A stretch of DNA of 38,457 nt from an uncultured Oscillospiraceae bacterium (GTDB taxonomy: Bacteria; Bacillota_A; Clostridia; Oscillospirales; Oscillospiraceae). The notes under the pieces were generated by a model, which saw only the letters and a program-made list of their open reading frames with translations, had not been told where the DNA came from and searched no databases. The DNA is taken from positions 1 through 38,457 of the forward strand of contig CAAFFR010000176.1 in assembly GCA_900762245.1 (NCBI GenBank), written 5' to 3'. A program made the translations under genes and the position numbers. Shown here in pieces: positions 22,088 to 30,605 of the stretch. How positions within the stretch are numbered: the stretch's first letter is position 1; each line of letters begins with the position of its first letter.

Positions 22088-23101
22088 ATGAAAGCAAGAC
22101 ACATTCCCAGAATTGACCTCCACGACCGGTTGGAACTGAAAAACGCACTTCCCCTGCGGACCCCCTATGTGATCTACATTGACCCCTGCGACACCTGTAA
22201 TTTTCGCTGCAAGTTCTGTCCCTCCGGGAATCTGGAGCTGATGAAGAAAACCAAAGGCCGTGGTCATGGCCCTATGGAATTTGAGGTCTACAAGGGCATT
22301 ATCGATTCTTTGAAGGACTTCCCAGACCCGGTGCGGGTGATCCGCCTTTACAAAGAGGGCGAGCCGCTGGTGAATCCTCATTTTGCGGACATGGTGCGTT
22401 ATGCCAAGCAGTCACCAAAGGTACAGCGGGTGGATACCACCACCAACGCTTCCTTGCTGACCCCGGAGCGAAGCCTTGCCATCATTGACGCAGGGCTTGA
22501 CCGGCTGAACATCTCCGTGGAGGGTGTCAACGCAGAGCAGTACCGGGACTTCTCCGGGCACAAGATGGATTATCAGCAATTCGTAGATAACATCGCCTTC
22601 TTCTATGACCATAAGGGCAAGTGCGAAATGAACATCAAGATCAACGGAGATATTCTTACACGGGAACAGGAGGAAGAATTCTACCGTACCTTCGGCAACA
22701 TCACGGACGGAATCTCCGTGGAGCGGACTATCGAATACTGGCCCAAGTTTAACGACATGAAAGTGGACTTCGATGAATCTGTCAGCCTGTTGGGCGGCAA
22801 GTCCGGGGAAGTGATGGTCTGTCCCTATGTGTTCTACGAAATGTGCATCAATTCCGATGGCTCCTACAGCCTGTGCCGCTTTGACTGGAATCATGCCATG
22901 ATGATGGCCCCTCATGTAAGCTATCCGCCCACACCGAAAAAGGTCTGGGACAGCATCACCCTCTGGAACTTCCAGCAGCAGTTTTTGCGGAAGGAGAGAA
23001 AACTGATGACGGTCCTTTCCTGCCCTAAGTGCGGCATCCTGAAGCAGGGTGTTCCCGAGGATTTGGACGAATTTGCCGAAGAAATTCTGGACGAAATGTG
23101 A
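22088..23101 (+). CDS. Radical SAM protein with SPASM-like C-terminal cluster
   Basis: A 337-residue radical SAM enzyme. The [4Fe-4S]-SAM motif CxxxCxxC is C37-x3-C41-x2-C44 (CNFRCKFC). TTNASLLTPE and LNISVEGVN follow as the usual barrel landmarks. The C-terminal region holds several further cysteines (MVCPYVF, EMCINSDG, SLCRF, LSCPKCG) in the order of a SPASM domain binding auxiliary clusters. The ATG at 22088 follows AAGGGGTG. Such enzymes modify peptides or small molecules; no precursor peptide is obvious beside it. It is the last gene of the operon. Confidence 0.85.
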   Translation: MKARHIPRIDLHDRLELKNALPLRTPYVIYIDPCDTCNFRCKFCPSGNLELMKKTKGRGHGPMEFEVYKGIIDSLKDFPDPVRVIRLYKEGEPLVNPHFADMVRYAKQSPKVQRVDTTTNASLLTPERSLAIIDAGLDRLNISVEGVNAEQYRDFSGHKMDYQQFVDNIAFFYDHKGKCEMNIKINGDILTREQEEEFYRTFGNITDGISVERTIEYWPKFNDMKVDFDESVSLLGGKSGEVMVCPYVFYEMCINSDGSYSLCRFDWNHAMMMAPHVSYPPTPKKVWDSITLWNFQQQFLRKERKLMTVLSCPKCGILKQGVPEDLDEFAEEILDEM

Positions 23102-23109
23102 ATATTTTC

Positions 23110-23153
23110 ATCCCCCACCCGGGGTTCCATTGCCATTTATTCCATGATAGAAT
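23110..23153 (+). promoter_or_regulatory. C6G6-box promoter 5
   Basis: A weaker palindrome, ATCCCCCACCCGGGGTT, 21 nt, then TAGAAT (23148-23153), drives the operon ending in the His-rich protein. Confidence 0.75.
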
Positions 23154-23160
23154 AAACAAG

Positions 23161-23233
23161 CAAAGAGTCTAACAGACGCTCTTTGTTCCGTCCTTAAGGA
23201 AGCACCGCACATGATTGCCAGTGCGGTGCTTTT
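23161..23233 (+). promoter_or_regulatory. Leader with two hairpins, attenuator-like
   Basis: Hairpin 1 is CAAAGAG/CTCTTTG (23161-23167 with 23179-23185). Hairpin 2 is a perfect 10-bp AGCACCGCAC/GTGCGGTGCT stem (23201-23210 with 23221-23230) followed by TTT, just upstream of the ribosome binding site. Confidence 0.55.
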
Positions 23234-23253
23234 CGCAGAGCAGGAGGTGCATC

Positions 23254-23781
23254 ATGGAAACGCTGGAACAGATCTTGATCCGAAACGCAAAGGATTATCC
23301 CCTGATGCAGCCTCAGGATGCTGTAAAGCTGGTATATCAGAATGTATTCGGTGGCGGGCATCTTACGAAAGATCCGGCAAGCTGCCGCTGTATTTTGCAG
23401 CACGAATTTGAGGATACCCCCCAGGATCCGGATATTCCTGTGGTGGAAAATATTGGCAACGGCCTGGCAAGGGTGAATCTGGCGGCCGTCCCCAGCAGTG
23501 GCTACAGCATATTGCAGCTGGGCTACGATTTTGTAAACAGCGCAAAGCTGCACACGGGAAACCGCACCGGCTTTCTGCTGAAGCTGGATATTCTCAGACG
23601 GGTCACAAAAAAGGGCGTATTTTCCTTCTCATCCGAAGAACTGGAACAGTATCTGACGGAATATAAACAGGCAGGATATCCTATGGTTTCCCACAGCGAG
23701 ATATACCGAAAAAACTACAAACCGGCATACAGGATCGTACTGCAAAATCTTTTGCCGGAATATTTACAAAAAACAAAATAA
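23254..23781 (+). CDS. Conserved hypothetical protein
   Basis: A 175-residue cytoplasmic protein of no recognised name. Visible are QDAVKLVYQNVFGGGHLTKDP near the N-terminus, IGNGLARVNLAAVP in the middle and HSEIYRKNYKPAYRIVLQNLLPEY at the end. Proteins with the GGGHL and IGxGxxRxNL pattern occur singly in many Clostridia (general impression). There is no signal peptide. CAGGAGG fixes the start. It is co-transcribed with the His-rich protein 21 nt downstream, so a link to metal handling is likely but unproven. Confidence 0.6.
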   Translation: METLEQILIRNAKDYPLMQPQDAVKLVYQNVFGGGHLTKDPASCRCILQHEFEDTPQDPDIPVVENIGNGLARVNLAAVPSSGYSILQLGYDFVNSAKLHTGNRTGFLLKLDILRRVTKKGVFSFSSEELEQYLTEYKQAGYPMVSHSEIYRKNYKPAYRIVLQNLLPEYLQKTK

Positions 23782-23802
23782 ATAACATAAAGGAGAATCC
23801 CA

Positions 23803-24201
23803 ATGCACATTCATCCCGACCATGTTGGCGGCGGACACAGCCACGAACATACCCATGAACACACCCACGAGCATACCCACGACGGACATACCCACACCCA
23901 TGCTCACGAGCACGCACATTCCCACGATCATGAGCATCCCCATTCCCATGACCACCTGCATGAGCACGGACACGAGCATCATCACGAGCACCATGAGCAT
24001 ACTCCCATGGAGGAACTGGTGGCTCTGATGAAGTATATGGTTGGCCACAACGCTGACCATGCCTACGAGCTGTCCGAGCTGGGCAAGAAGCTAGACGAGG
24101 CCGGCAACCACGAGGCCTACCACCGCATTCAGGATGCCGTTGACTGCTTCCACAAGGGCAACCAGATTCTGGCTGAAGTGCTGGTCAATTTGAATAAGTA
24201 A
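23803..24201 (+). CDS. His-rich metal-binding protein
   Basis: A 132-residue protein. The first 67 residues hold about 32 histidines, mostly as H-x-H with Glu, Asp or Thr between them (HSHEHTHEHTHEHTHDGHTH), followed by a helical domain MEELVALMKYMVGHNADHAY. The latter is homologous to the C-terminal domain of the methyltransferase at 21.2 kb. It is probably a cytoplasmic nickel (or cobalt/zinc) store or chaperone, by analogy with His-rich nickel proteins. AAAGGAG precedes the ATG. It is the last gene of its operon, followed by a terminator. Confidence 0.82.
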   Translation: MHIHPDHVGGGHSHEHTHEHTHEHTHDGHTHTHAHEHAHSHDHEHPHSHDHLHEHGHEHHHEHHEHTPMEELVALMKYMVGHNADHAYELSELGKKLDEAGNHEAYHRIQDAVDCFHKGNQILAEVLVNLNK

Positions 24202-24207
24202 AGAATT

Positions 24208-24235
24208 AAGGAGTGCAAATTTGCACTCCTTTTTC
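24208..24235 (+). terminator. Intrinsic terminator after the His-rich protein gene
   Basis: A self-complementary AAGGAGTGC/GCACTCCTT stem with a 6-nt loop runs into TTTTT. Confidence 0.88.
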
Positions 24236-24252
24236 GTTGAGGGGGATTTTGC

Positions 24253-24295
24253 ATCCCCCCGGGGGCTTGTGGCAGGTTTGAAAATTTGCTATTAT
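24253..24295 (+). promoter_or_regulatory. C6G6-box promoter 6 (LysR gene)
   Basis: ATCCCCCCGGGGGCTT, 21 nt, then TATTAT (24290-24295). It places the LysR gene, and by read-through perhaps the nik-like operon, under the same control. Confidence 0.83.
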
Positions 24296-24347
24296 CAATG
24301 TGGATAAAAATGATTGCTCTAGGAAAATTGCGGGTGATGACGCATAG

Positions 24348-25217
24348 ATGAATAGCGAAAATTTGAAAACATTCGTTACAGTGGTTGAAACAGAAAGCTA
24401 TACAAAAGCAGCGCAGCTGATGCTGGTTGTTCAGTCCACAATTTCAAAGCGGATTCGGGAACTGGAGACCGAGGTTGGTAAAGAACTGATCCTGCGGGAT
24501 AAAAAGCAGATCACCCCGACGCCGGCAGGCAGGATCTTTCTGCAATATGCCAGAAAAATATTGGAATTGGAAGATAACTGCTTAAAGGAAATTGAACAGG
24601 GCAGTAATTATCAAGGAATATTACGCATCGGATGCGTGCAAACATTATTTGAAACCCACGTCAGCGGACTGGCAAGCGGTTTTTCAATGCAGCACAAAAA
24701 CATATTTCTGCACTTTGACACCCGCAGCTCCCAGAATCTATTGAATGATCTCTACGATGGAAATCTGGATGTATGTTTTTCGTACAGAAAATTCAATGAA
24801 AAGAATTACCGCTGCATTCCTTTCCTTCAGGATGAGATGATCCTGGTCACCGGATGTGGCAATTCATCTTTTCCGGAAGGAATTACAGATGCACAGCTGG
24901 CAGAGCTTCCGTTAGTTCACGAAAATCTAACCTGCGTATCGGATGCCTATTACTGGCTGCAGGAAATATTTCAGAACAACAAAAATCCCCAGATGTATGT
25001 GGGGACCGGAAGTTATGCGATTCCACTTATAAAAAGCGGAAACGGCTACGGTTTTGTGGTTAAAAAGCTTGTAGAAAAAGAACTGCTATCCGGTGAGCTG
25101 AAACAAATTCACTTATTAGAGCATGATAACCCTATGCTGCAAAGCTACCTGATCTATCGCGACGTGGCGCAGCCGCAAAAGGATTGTTTTCTGTCATATC
25201 TTAATTTGTCTGAATAG
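24348..25217 (+). CDS. LysR-type transcriptional regulator
   Basis: A 289-residue regulator. The winged helix at residues 1-60 (FVTVVETESYTKAAQLMLVVQSTISKRI) is followed by the linker helix and a two-lobed effector domain (RIGCVQTLFETHVSGLAS onward). Length is typical. It lies directly upstream of the Nik/Opp-type operon in the same direction and is the likely regulator of it. Its own promoter carries a C6G6 box. The ribosome binding site is weak (GGGTGATG). Effector unknown. Confidence 0.88.
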   Translation: MNSENLKTFVTVVETESYTKAAQLMLVVQSTISKRIRELETEVGKELILRDKKQITPTPAGRIFLQYARKILELEDNCLKEIEQGSNYQGILRIGCVQTLFETHVSGLASGFSMQHKNIFLHFDTRSSQNLLNDLYDGNLDVCFSYRKFNEKNYRCIPFLQDEMILVTGCGNSSFPEGITDAQLAELPLVHENLTCVSDAYYWLQEIFQNNKNPQMYVGTGSYAIPLIKSGNGYGFVVKKLVEKELLSGELKQIHLLEHDNPMLQSYLIYRDVAQPQKDCFLSYLNLSE

Positions 25218-25234
25218 AATATTGCCTGAATCAG

Positions 25235-25269
25235 TAAGCCTGCGGGAAACCGCTGGCTTATTGTCGTTT
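25235..25269 (+). terminator. Hairpin between LysR gene and nik-like operon
   Basis: The stem TAAGCC-t-GCGG closes on a GAAA tetraloop and returns as CCGC-t-GGCTTA, with a TTGTCGTTTTT tail. It probably separates the LysR gene from the operon, with partial read-through possible because no other clear promoter was seen before 25327. Confidence 0.6.
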
Positions 25270-25326
25270 TTGGGGAATATTCCTTTTTGGAAAGAATTTC
25301 ATTCTTGAAAGGTAGAAGGAGGAATT

Positions 25327-26322
25327 ATGGAAAAAATTCGCTTTATCAGCAAACGCTTTCTGATGGCGATTCCAATGCTGCTTGTGGTAACGATTGTTGC
25401 ATTCGCATTGAGCCATATGTCTACAGGCGATATTGCGGCTATCACCATTCAGAAAGAAGGTGGTATCGTTAACGAACAAACCCTTGCCGCAATGGAAGCA
25501 GAACTGGGTCTGGACAAGCCGCTGCACATCCAGTATCTGAATTGGCTGAAGAAGGCAGTGCAGCTGGATTTTGGCACATCGTTCATCAGCAAAGACCCGG
25601 TGATCTATGAGATCCTTTCCCGGTTCCCGGCAACGCTGGCATTGGCGGCAACGGCGACTGTTATTGCGTTCTTCATTGGATTGGTGGCTGCGGTCATATC
25701 CGTGATCTTTCAGGGAAAATGGGTGGATCAGATGATCCGTGTTCTGACGATCCTGGGCGCGACTATGCCAAACTTCTGGATTGGTCTGCTTCTGCTTTAC
25801 GAATTTGCTGTCCATCTGGATCTGATTCCCGTCATTGCGGGCAGCGATTTCAAAAACATTTGGGTACCTGCATTTACTTTAAGCCTGGAACCTGCGGCAA
25901 TGTATACCCGGCTGCTGCGTACAAGCCTGATCGATGCACTGAATTCCAATTACGTCAAGGTTGCCCGTGTCAAAGGTATGACCAGGGTTCAGGCAATGCT
26001 GCGCCATGGTTTGAAAAACGCGATTTTGCCGTGTATGACGTTGATTGCTACCAATTTTGGCGGTCTGCTCAGTGGTAGCTTTGCTGTAGAAACGATTTTC
26101 TCCTGGAATGGCATCGGAATGTATGCAGTACAGAGCGTGAAAGCAAAGGATCTGCCCGTGATTCAGGGTTACATGATTGCAGTCGCGGTTTCGTATATTG
26201 TGATCAATCTGCTCATCGATATTCTTTATGCATACATCGACCCTAAAATCAAACTGGAAGGAGGAGACAATGGCGATGGAAAGAAGACAAGGAAAAGAAA
26301 TGCTGTCAAAGTTTCTCAGTGA
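25327..26322 (+). CDS. NikB/DppB-type ABC permease
   Basis: A 331-residue membrane protein with six or so transmembrane helices. The family marks are LGLDKPLHIQYLNWLKKAVQLD after the first helix, and the EAA-type loop SNYVKVARVKGMTRVQAMLRHG followed by LKNAILPCMT. It is one half of the channel for nickel, oligopeptides or metal chelates. AAGGAGG precedes the ATG. It is the first gene of a five-gene operon nikB-C-D-E-A plus methyltransferase. Assignment to nickel rather than peptide rests on context. Confidence 0.85.
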   Translation: MEKIRFISKRFLMAIPMLLVVTIVAFALSHMSTGDIAAITIQKEGGIVNEQTLAAMEAELGLDKPLHIQYLNWLKKAVQLDFGTSFISKDPVIYEILSRFPATLALAATATVIAFFIGLVAAVISVIFQGKWVDQMIRVLTILGATMPNFWIGLLLLYEFAVHLDLIPVIAGSDFKNIWVPAFTLSLEPAAMYTRLLRTSLIDALNSNYVKVARVKGMTRVQAMLRHGLKNAILPCMTLIATNFGGLLSGSFAVETIFSWNGIGMYAVQSVKAKDLPVIQGYMIAVAVSYIVINLLIDILYAYIDPKIKLEGGDNGDGKKTRKRNAVKVSQ

Positions 26323-27142
26323 CAAGCTGGCAGTATTCGGCAGCGTCATGCTCCTGATCTTTATCTTTGTTGCCCTGTTTGCTGATCATCTGGTAATTCA
26401 CGATCCCAACGAACAGAATGTTGCGTTGCAGCTGCTTTCTCCGTGTGAAGAGTATCCTTTGGGAACGGATGATATGGGAAGATGCATTTACTCCAGACTG
26501 ATCTCTGGCTCTACCAATACCCTGGGAAATGCCTTTGCGGTGCTGCTGGGCATGTTGGTGATCGGTGTTCCCATGGGGGTACTTGCCGGCCATTATGGCG
26601 GTGTTGTAGATACGGTGATCATGCGTCTTGTGGACATTGTATGCACCTTTCCTTCCAGTATGGTGGCCCTGGCTGTTGTCAGTCTGCTCGGCCCCGGCAC
26701 CTTCAATATTATGCTGGTACTGGTGAGCCTCTGGTGGGCACCTCTTGCCAGAATGGTGCGCGGTGAAGTGCTGCGCATTAAAGAAAAAGAATTTGTTATG
26801 GCAGCGAGAGCCGCAGGCTCCACGGATCTTCAGATCATGGTGCATCATATTCTACCCAATATTCTGGCTCCGGTGCTGGTTTATGCCACACTTCGTGTCG
26901 GATCGATCATTATGCACATTGCAGGCTTCTCTTTCATCGGACTTGGTACACAGCCGCCGCAAGCTGACTGGGGTGTTATGCTCAGTTCCAGCAGAGATTA
27001 TATTATGCTGAAGCCGCTGATGATGGTATGGCCCGGACTCGCTATTATGCTTGTGGTTTTTTCCCTGAATCTGATTGGCGAGGGCCTGTCCCAGGCAATC
27101 CGGCCTTACCATGAACATCTGAGCGTAAAGGAGAAAATCTGA
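26270..27142 (+). CDS. NikC/DppC-type ABC permease
   Basis: A 290-residue partner permease. It shows LADHLVIHDPNEQN after the first helix, the PLGTDDMGRCIYSRLISG signature of this family, and the coupling loop KEFVMAARAAGSTDLQIMVHH. The start overlaps nikB by 53 nt; the ATG follows GGAGGAG. Another ATG is two codons further on. Confidence 0.86.
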   Translation: MAMERRQGKEMLSKFLSDKLAVFGSVMLLIFIFVALFADHLVIHDPNEQNVALQLLSPCEEYPLGTDDMGRCIYSRLISGSTNTLGNAFAVLLGMLVIGVPMGVLAGHYGGVVDTVIMRLVDIVCTFPSSMVALAVVSLLGPGTFNIMLVLVSLWWAPLARMVRGEVLRIKEKEFVMAARAAGSTDLQIMVHHILPNILAPVLVYATLRVGSIIMHIAGFSFIGLGTQPPQADWGVMLSSSRDYIMLKPLMMVWPGLAIMLVVFSLNLIGEGLSQAIRPYHEHLSVKEKI

Positions 27143-27933
27143 TGGCAGAGAATATTCTGGAGATCAAGGATCTCAGTGTTAAGTTCGGCATGGGAAAAAA
27201 CAAGCCGCCCCTGCACGCGGTAAAGCACGTTTCTCTCAATGTACGCAAAGGCCAAATTACGGTGCTGATGGGTGAAAGCGGAAGCGGTAAATCTGTGATC
27301 TGCCGCAGCATTTGTCATCTGATCAAACCTATGGGCGAAGTGGAAAGCGGGACGATCCACTTTGACGGGCAGGATCTGATCCCGATGAAGGAAAAGCAGC
27401 GCACAAAAATTTATGGCGATGAAATTTTTATGGTGTTTCAGGACTGCATGAGTTCCTTGAATCCCATTGTAAAGGTTCGTAAGCAAATGCTGGAGATGAT
27501 CTCCCTGCATAAGAAGATGGATCGGGCAGAGGCTGAGAAAGCCTGTATTGAAGCACTGCGCGTTGTGCACCTCCCATATCCGGAGGATATCATGGAGAAA
27601 TATCCTTTTGAGCTTAGTGGCGGTATGTGCCAGCGTGTCATGCTGGCAATGGCATTCCTGATCAAGCCCAAGCTCCTGCTGGCAGACGAACCGACCACAT
27701 CTCTGGATTTAACGATTCAGGCATCGGTGCTTGAGGAATTTAAGATGCTTCGGGATCATGGTGCATCGATCCTGCTGGTTACCCACGATTTGGGTGTTGT
27801 CGCACAGATGGCCGACTATGTTTATGTGATGAACGATGGCGAAATTGTGGAAGAAGGAACGGTGTTTGATATATTTGATCATCCCAAACATCCGTATACC
27901 TGCGAGCTTCTGGAATGCGGACAATTCATTTGA
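27142..27933 (+). CDS. NikD/DppD-type ABC ATPase
   Basis: A 263-residue ATPase. Walker A GESGSGKS is at 44-51, signature LSGGMCQRV, Walker B LLLADEPTTSLD and switch LLVTHDLGVVA. It starts on the last base of the nikC stop codon (TGATG). The C-terminal extension typical of DppD is short, as in NikD. Confidence 0.87.
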   Translation: MAENILEIKDLSVKFGMGKNKPPLHAVKHVSLNVRKGQITVLMGESGSGKSVICRSICHLIKPMGEVESGTIHFDGQDLIPMKEKQRTKIYGDEIFMVFQDCMSSLNPIVKVRKQMLEMISLHKKMDRAEAEKACIEALRVVHLPYPEDIMEKYPFELSGGMCQRVMLAMAFLIKPKLLLADEPTTSLDLTIQASVLEEFKMLRDHGASILLVTHDLGVVAQMADYVYVMNDGEIVEEGTVFDIFDHPKHPYTCELLECGQFI

Positions 27934-27947
27934 GGGAGGAGGATATT

Positions 27948-28886
27948 GTGGAACTCATTCGTTTGGAAAATGTCAGCAAGTGCTTTGAATTAAATAAGGA
28001 TGATGACCTGTGGGCCGTGAATGATGTGAGCTTTACGATCCACAGCGGCGAAAGCCTCGGCTTGGTTGGAGAATCCGGATGCGGCAAAAGCACCCTTTCC
28101 AAGTGCATCCTGAATCTGCGGCCGCTGACCTCCGGAAAAATTTATTTTCACGGGAAAGAAATATCACAATATAATTCCCGACAGATGAAAGCAGTTCGTC
28201 AACAGATGCAGTGCGTGTTTCAGAATAATCTGGATTCCTTCAATCCTTATTTTACGGTGCGTAAAATTTTGCAGGAGCCTTTGCGAAATTACGGAATGAA
28301 GGAGAAGGACAATGATGAATATCTGGCATCGGTGCTTGAACAAGTAGGACTGGACGGAACCTATCTGGGGCGCTTTCCGGGAGAATTGAGCGGCGGTCAA
28401 TGCCAGCGTGTCGGCATTGCACGTGCGCTGATCCTGGAGCCGGAATTTATCATTTGTGATGAGGCCGTTTCCAATTTAGACTACTCGGTTCGGAATAAGA
28501 TCCTCCATCTTTTTCAGGAATTAAAGACCAAAAATAATTTGACCTATCTCTTTATCTCCCACGATCTTTCTGCGGTGCGCCAGGTTTGCGACCGGGTCAT
28601 TGTTATGTACAAAGGCGAAATCATGGAGATCATCAGTGATTTTCGTGAGGAGAAGGTGCATCACCCTTATACCAAAGCCCTGCTTGCAGCTGCCTTGACC
28701 ACGGATCCGAGAAAGCGTGACACCAACCGCGTCCTGCTGAAAAAAGAAGAGGATCTGTTTATTCCCAAGGAAGGCTGTGTATTACAGAACCGGTGTATGT
28801 ACGCAACGGAGCATTGCCGCAAGCAAAAGCCTCAGTTAACACATATTGGCGACGGAGATTATGCCGCCTGCCACTATTTGTTATAA
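27948..28886 (+). CDS. NikE/DppF-type ABC ATPase
   Basis: A 312-residue ATPase. Walker A GESGCGKST (41-49), signature LSGGQCQRVG, Walker B FIICDEAVSNLD and switch LFISHDLSAV. The C-terminal GCVLQNRCMYATEHC segment is the Cys-rich OppF/DppF tail. The GTG at 27948 is preferred for its GGAGGAT site; an upstream ATG lies inside nikD without one. Confidence 0.87.
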   Translation: MELIRLENVSKCFELNKDDDLWAVNDVSFTIHSGESLGLVGESGCGKSTLSKCILNLRPLTSGKIYFHGKEISQYNSRQMKAVRQQMQCVFQNNLDSFNPYFTVRKILQEPLRNYGMKEKDNDEYLASVLEQVGLDGTYLGRFPGELSGGQCQRVGIARALILEPEFIICDEAVSNLDYSVRNKILHLFQELKTKNNLTYLFISHDLSAVRQVCDRVIVMYKGEIMEIISDFREEKVHHPYTKALLAAALTTDPRKRDTNRVLLKKEEDLFIPKEGCVLQNRCMYATEHCRKQKPQLTHIGDGDYAACHYLL

Positions 28887-28910
28887 ATTATTATAAAAAG
28901 GAGAAACAAA

Positions 28911-30542
28911 ATGAAAAACCACGCAACTAAAAAATGGATCAGCCTGATCCTGGCCCTGGTTATGGTCGTTGGCATGCTTGCCGGCTGTGGTTCCAAGGAA
29001 GAACCCGCCGCAGCAGGTGCGGATGACGAAAAGGTTCTGACTATGGCCATCTACCGCGATGGCGAAATGGATGGACTGGATGCTGCAACCTATACCGGCC
29101 CTCATGTCATCTATACGATGATCTATGAAGGCTTCGTAGAATACGGAAAAGACGGCGAAATTATTCCTGCCCTGGCAGAATCCTGGGACATTTCTGAAGA
29201 CGGAAAAACGTATACCTTCCACCTTCGCCAGGGGGCAAAATTTTCTGATGGAACCGATTTCAATGCAGATGCAGTTATCTTCAATCTGAAGAGATGGATG
29301 AACAACGACCGTCATGCCTCTTTGACCTCTTATAGTGTTGAGAGCTTCGAAGCGATTGATGAGTATACCGTTTCCATTACCTTTAATGAGGCCACCTATT
29401 CCATCCTGACCGAGCTGACTTATCCCCGTCCTGTTCGTTTCCTGAGCCCCTCCTGCGTGAAGGAGGTTGAAGGCGAAGTGATGGGTGACTTCCAGACTCC
29501 TGTTGGTGTAGGCCAGTGGATGCTGGAGAGCTACACCGAGAACGAGGAATTTGTCCTGGTTCCCAACCCCTATTATTATGGTGAAAAGCCCACCATCGAC
29601 AAAATCGTCTTTAAGGTAATTACCGAAGGCAATGCCCGCCTGATGGCACTGCAGAGCGGAGAAGTGGATATGATCGGCGGTGAGCTGCTGGGCAAGATCT
29701 CCTCCACTGCCTACCAGACTCTGGCAGCTGATGATGATTACGAGATCGTGGAAACCACAACCATGTGCGCCCATTATCTGAACTTCAGCCAGGAAAATCC
29801 CCTGTTCCAGAGCAAGGAGATGCGTCTGGCAGTGAATCATGCGATCAACCGTCAGGCAATGGCAGACCATCTGCTGACCGGTATCGGCCGTGCAGCAAAG
29901 GGTATGTATGATACCATCGTGCCCTATGTTACGGAAGAAAACAGCCCCGGCTATGAATATGATCTGGAATATGCAAAGGAACTGGTAGCCCAGGCCGGCT
30001 ATACGGACAGCGACGGAGACGGCTTTATTGATGATAACGGTAAGAACTACGAACTGAAGCTTGTCTACACCGCAGAAGAATTCCCCGAGTGGGCACAGGT
30101 GGCACTGTACATCCAGTCTGAGCTGGCTAAGATCGGTCTGAAGGTCAACCTGAGCAGCGTGGATACCAATACTTATACCGAAATTCAGATGACGACTCTG
30201 GATTACGATCTTATCATGCAGCGCACCTCCTCCGATAGCTGGGTTCCTCACAATGATATGACCATTATGTTCTCCCAGCTTTCTGTTGCTCTGGGCCGTG
30301 CCCGTGTCTGGTATGATGAAGAACTGCTGGATAAGATCTGGGTTGCTCTGAGAAATCTGGATGACAGCACCCGTCAGGCAGACTATGATGAAGTGTTCAA
30401 CTTTATTCACGAAGAATCTCTGCTGTGTCCCATGTATTATCCCATTGTTACCTATGCATATGATCCCGATGTGGTGACAAATTTTGAAGTGGGCGCAAAC
30501 AACTATACCCCCATTAACTGGACTACCCTGGACGTTCAGTAA
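28911..30542 (+). CDS. NikA/DppA-type substrate-binding lipoprotein
   Basis: A 543-residue extracytoplasmic lipoprotein of the SBP_bac_5 family. The lipobox MLAGC puts lipidated Cys at 26. Family marks are IYEGFVEYGKDGEIIPALAE, TYTFHLRQGAKFSDGTDFNADAV and WMLESYTENEEFVLVPNPYYYG. The sequence around ILTELTYPRPVRFLSPS resembles NikA-like members that bind nickel chelates more than peptide binders, by general resemblance only. AAAAGGAG precedes the ATG. It closes the transporter and is followed by a strong hairpin, which may favour its abundance over the other subunits. Confidence 0.85.
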   Translation: MKNHATKKWISLILALVMVVGMLAGCGSKEEPAAAGADDEKVLTMAIYRDGEMDGLDAATYTGPHVIYTMIYEGFVEYGKDGEIIPALAESWDISEDGKTYTFHLRQGAKFSDGTDFNADAVIFNLKRWMNNDRHASLTSYSVESFEAIDEYTVSITFNEATYSILTELTYPRPVRFLSPSCVKEVEGEVMGDFQTPVGVGQWMLESYTENEEFVLVPNPYYYGEKPTIDKIVFKVITEGNARLMALQSGEVDMIGGELLGKISSTAYQTLAADDDYEIVETTTMCAHYLNFSQENPLFQSKEMRLAVNHAINRQAMADHLLTGIGRAAKGMYDTIVPYVTEENSPGYEYDLEYAKELVAQAGYTDSDGDGFIDDNGKNYELKLVYTAEEFPEWAQVALYIQSELAKIGLKVNLSSVDTNTYTEIQMTTLDYDLIMQRTSSDSWVPHNDMTIMFSQLSVALGRARVWYDEELLDKIWVALRNLDDSTRQADYDEVFNFIHEESLLCPMYYPIVTYAYDPDVVTNFEVGANNYTPINWTTLDVQ

Positions 30543-30553
30543 GAAAACCGATA

Positions 30554-30582
30554 CAGGCACTCCGGTCATACCGGAGTGCCTG
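30554..30582 (+). terminator. Perfect 12-bp hairpin after the nikA-like gene, no U-tract
   Basis: CAGGCACTCCGG / CCGGAGTGCCTG with a 5-nt loop. Without a U-run it probably serves as an RNA stabiliser or processing site raising the binding protein mRNA relative to the methyltransferase downstream. Confidence 0.6.
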
Positions 30583-30605
30583 CGTAACAGAGGGAGCGTA
30601 AACCG

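Noticed and set aside
13880..24030. NikR operator (GTATGA-N16-TCATAC) at nickel-related operons
   Set aside because: No such pair was noticed upstream of larE, the importer operons or the nik-like operon, so regulation by NikR is not supported.
23681..24060. Minus-strand frames rich in Val, Met and Gly opposite the His-rich gene
   Set aside because: These are reverse-strand reflections of CAT/CAC histidine codons (ATG/GTG on the other strand), not genes.
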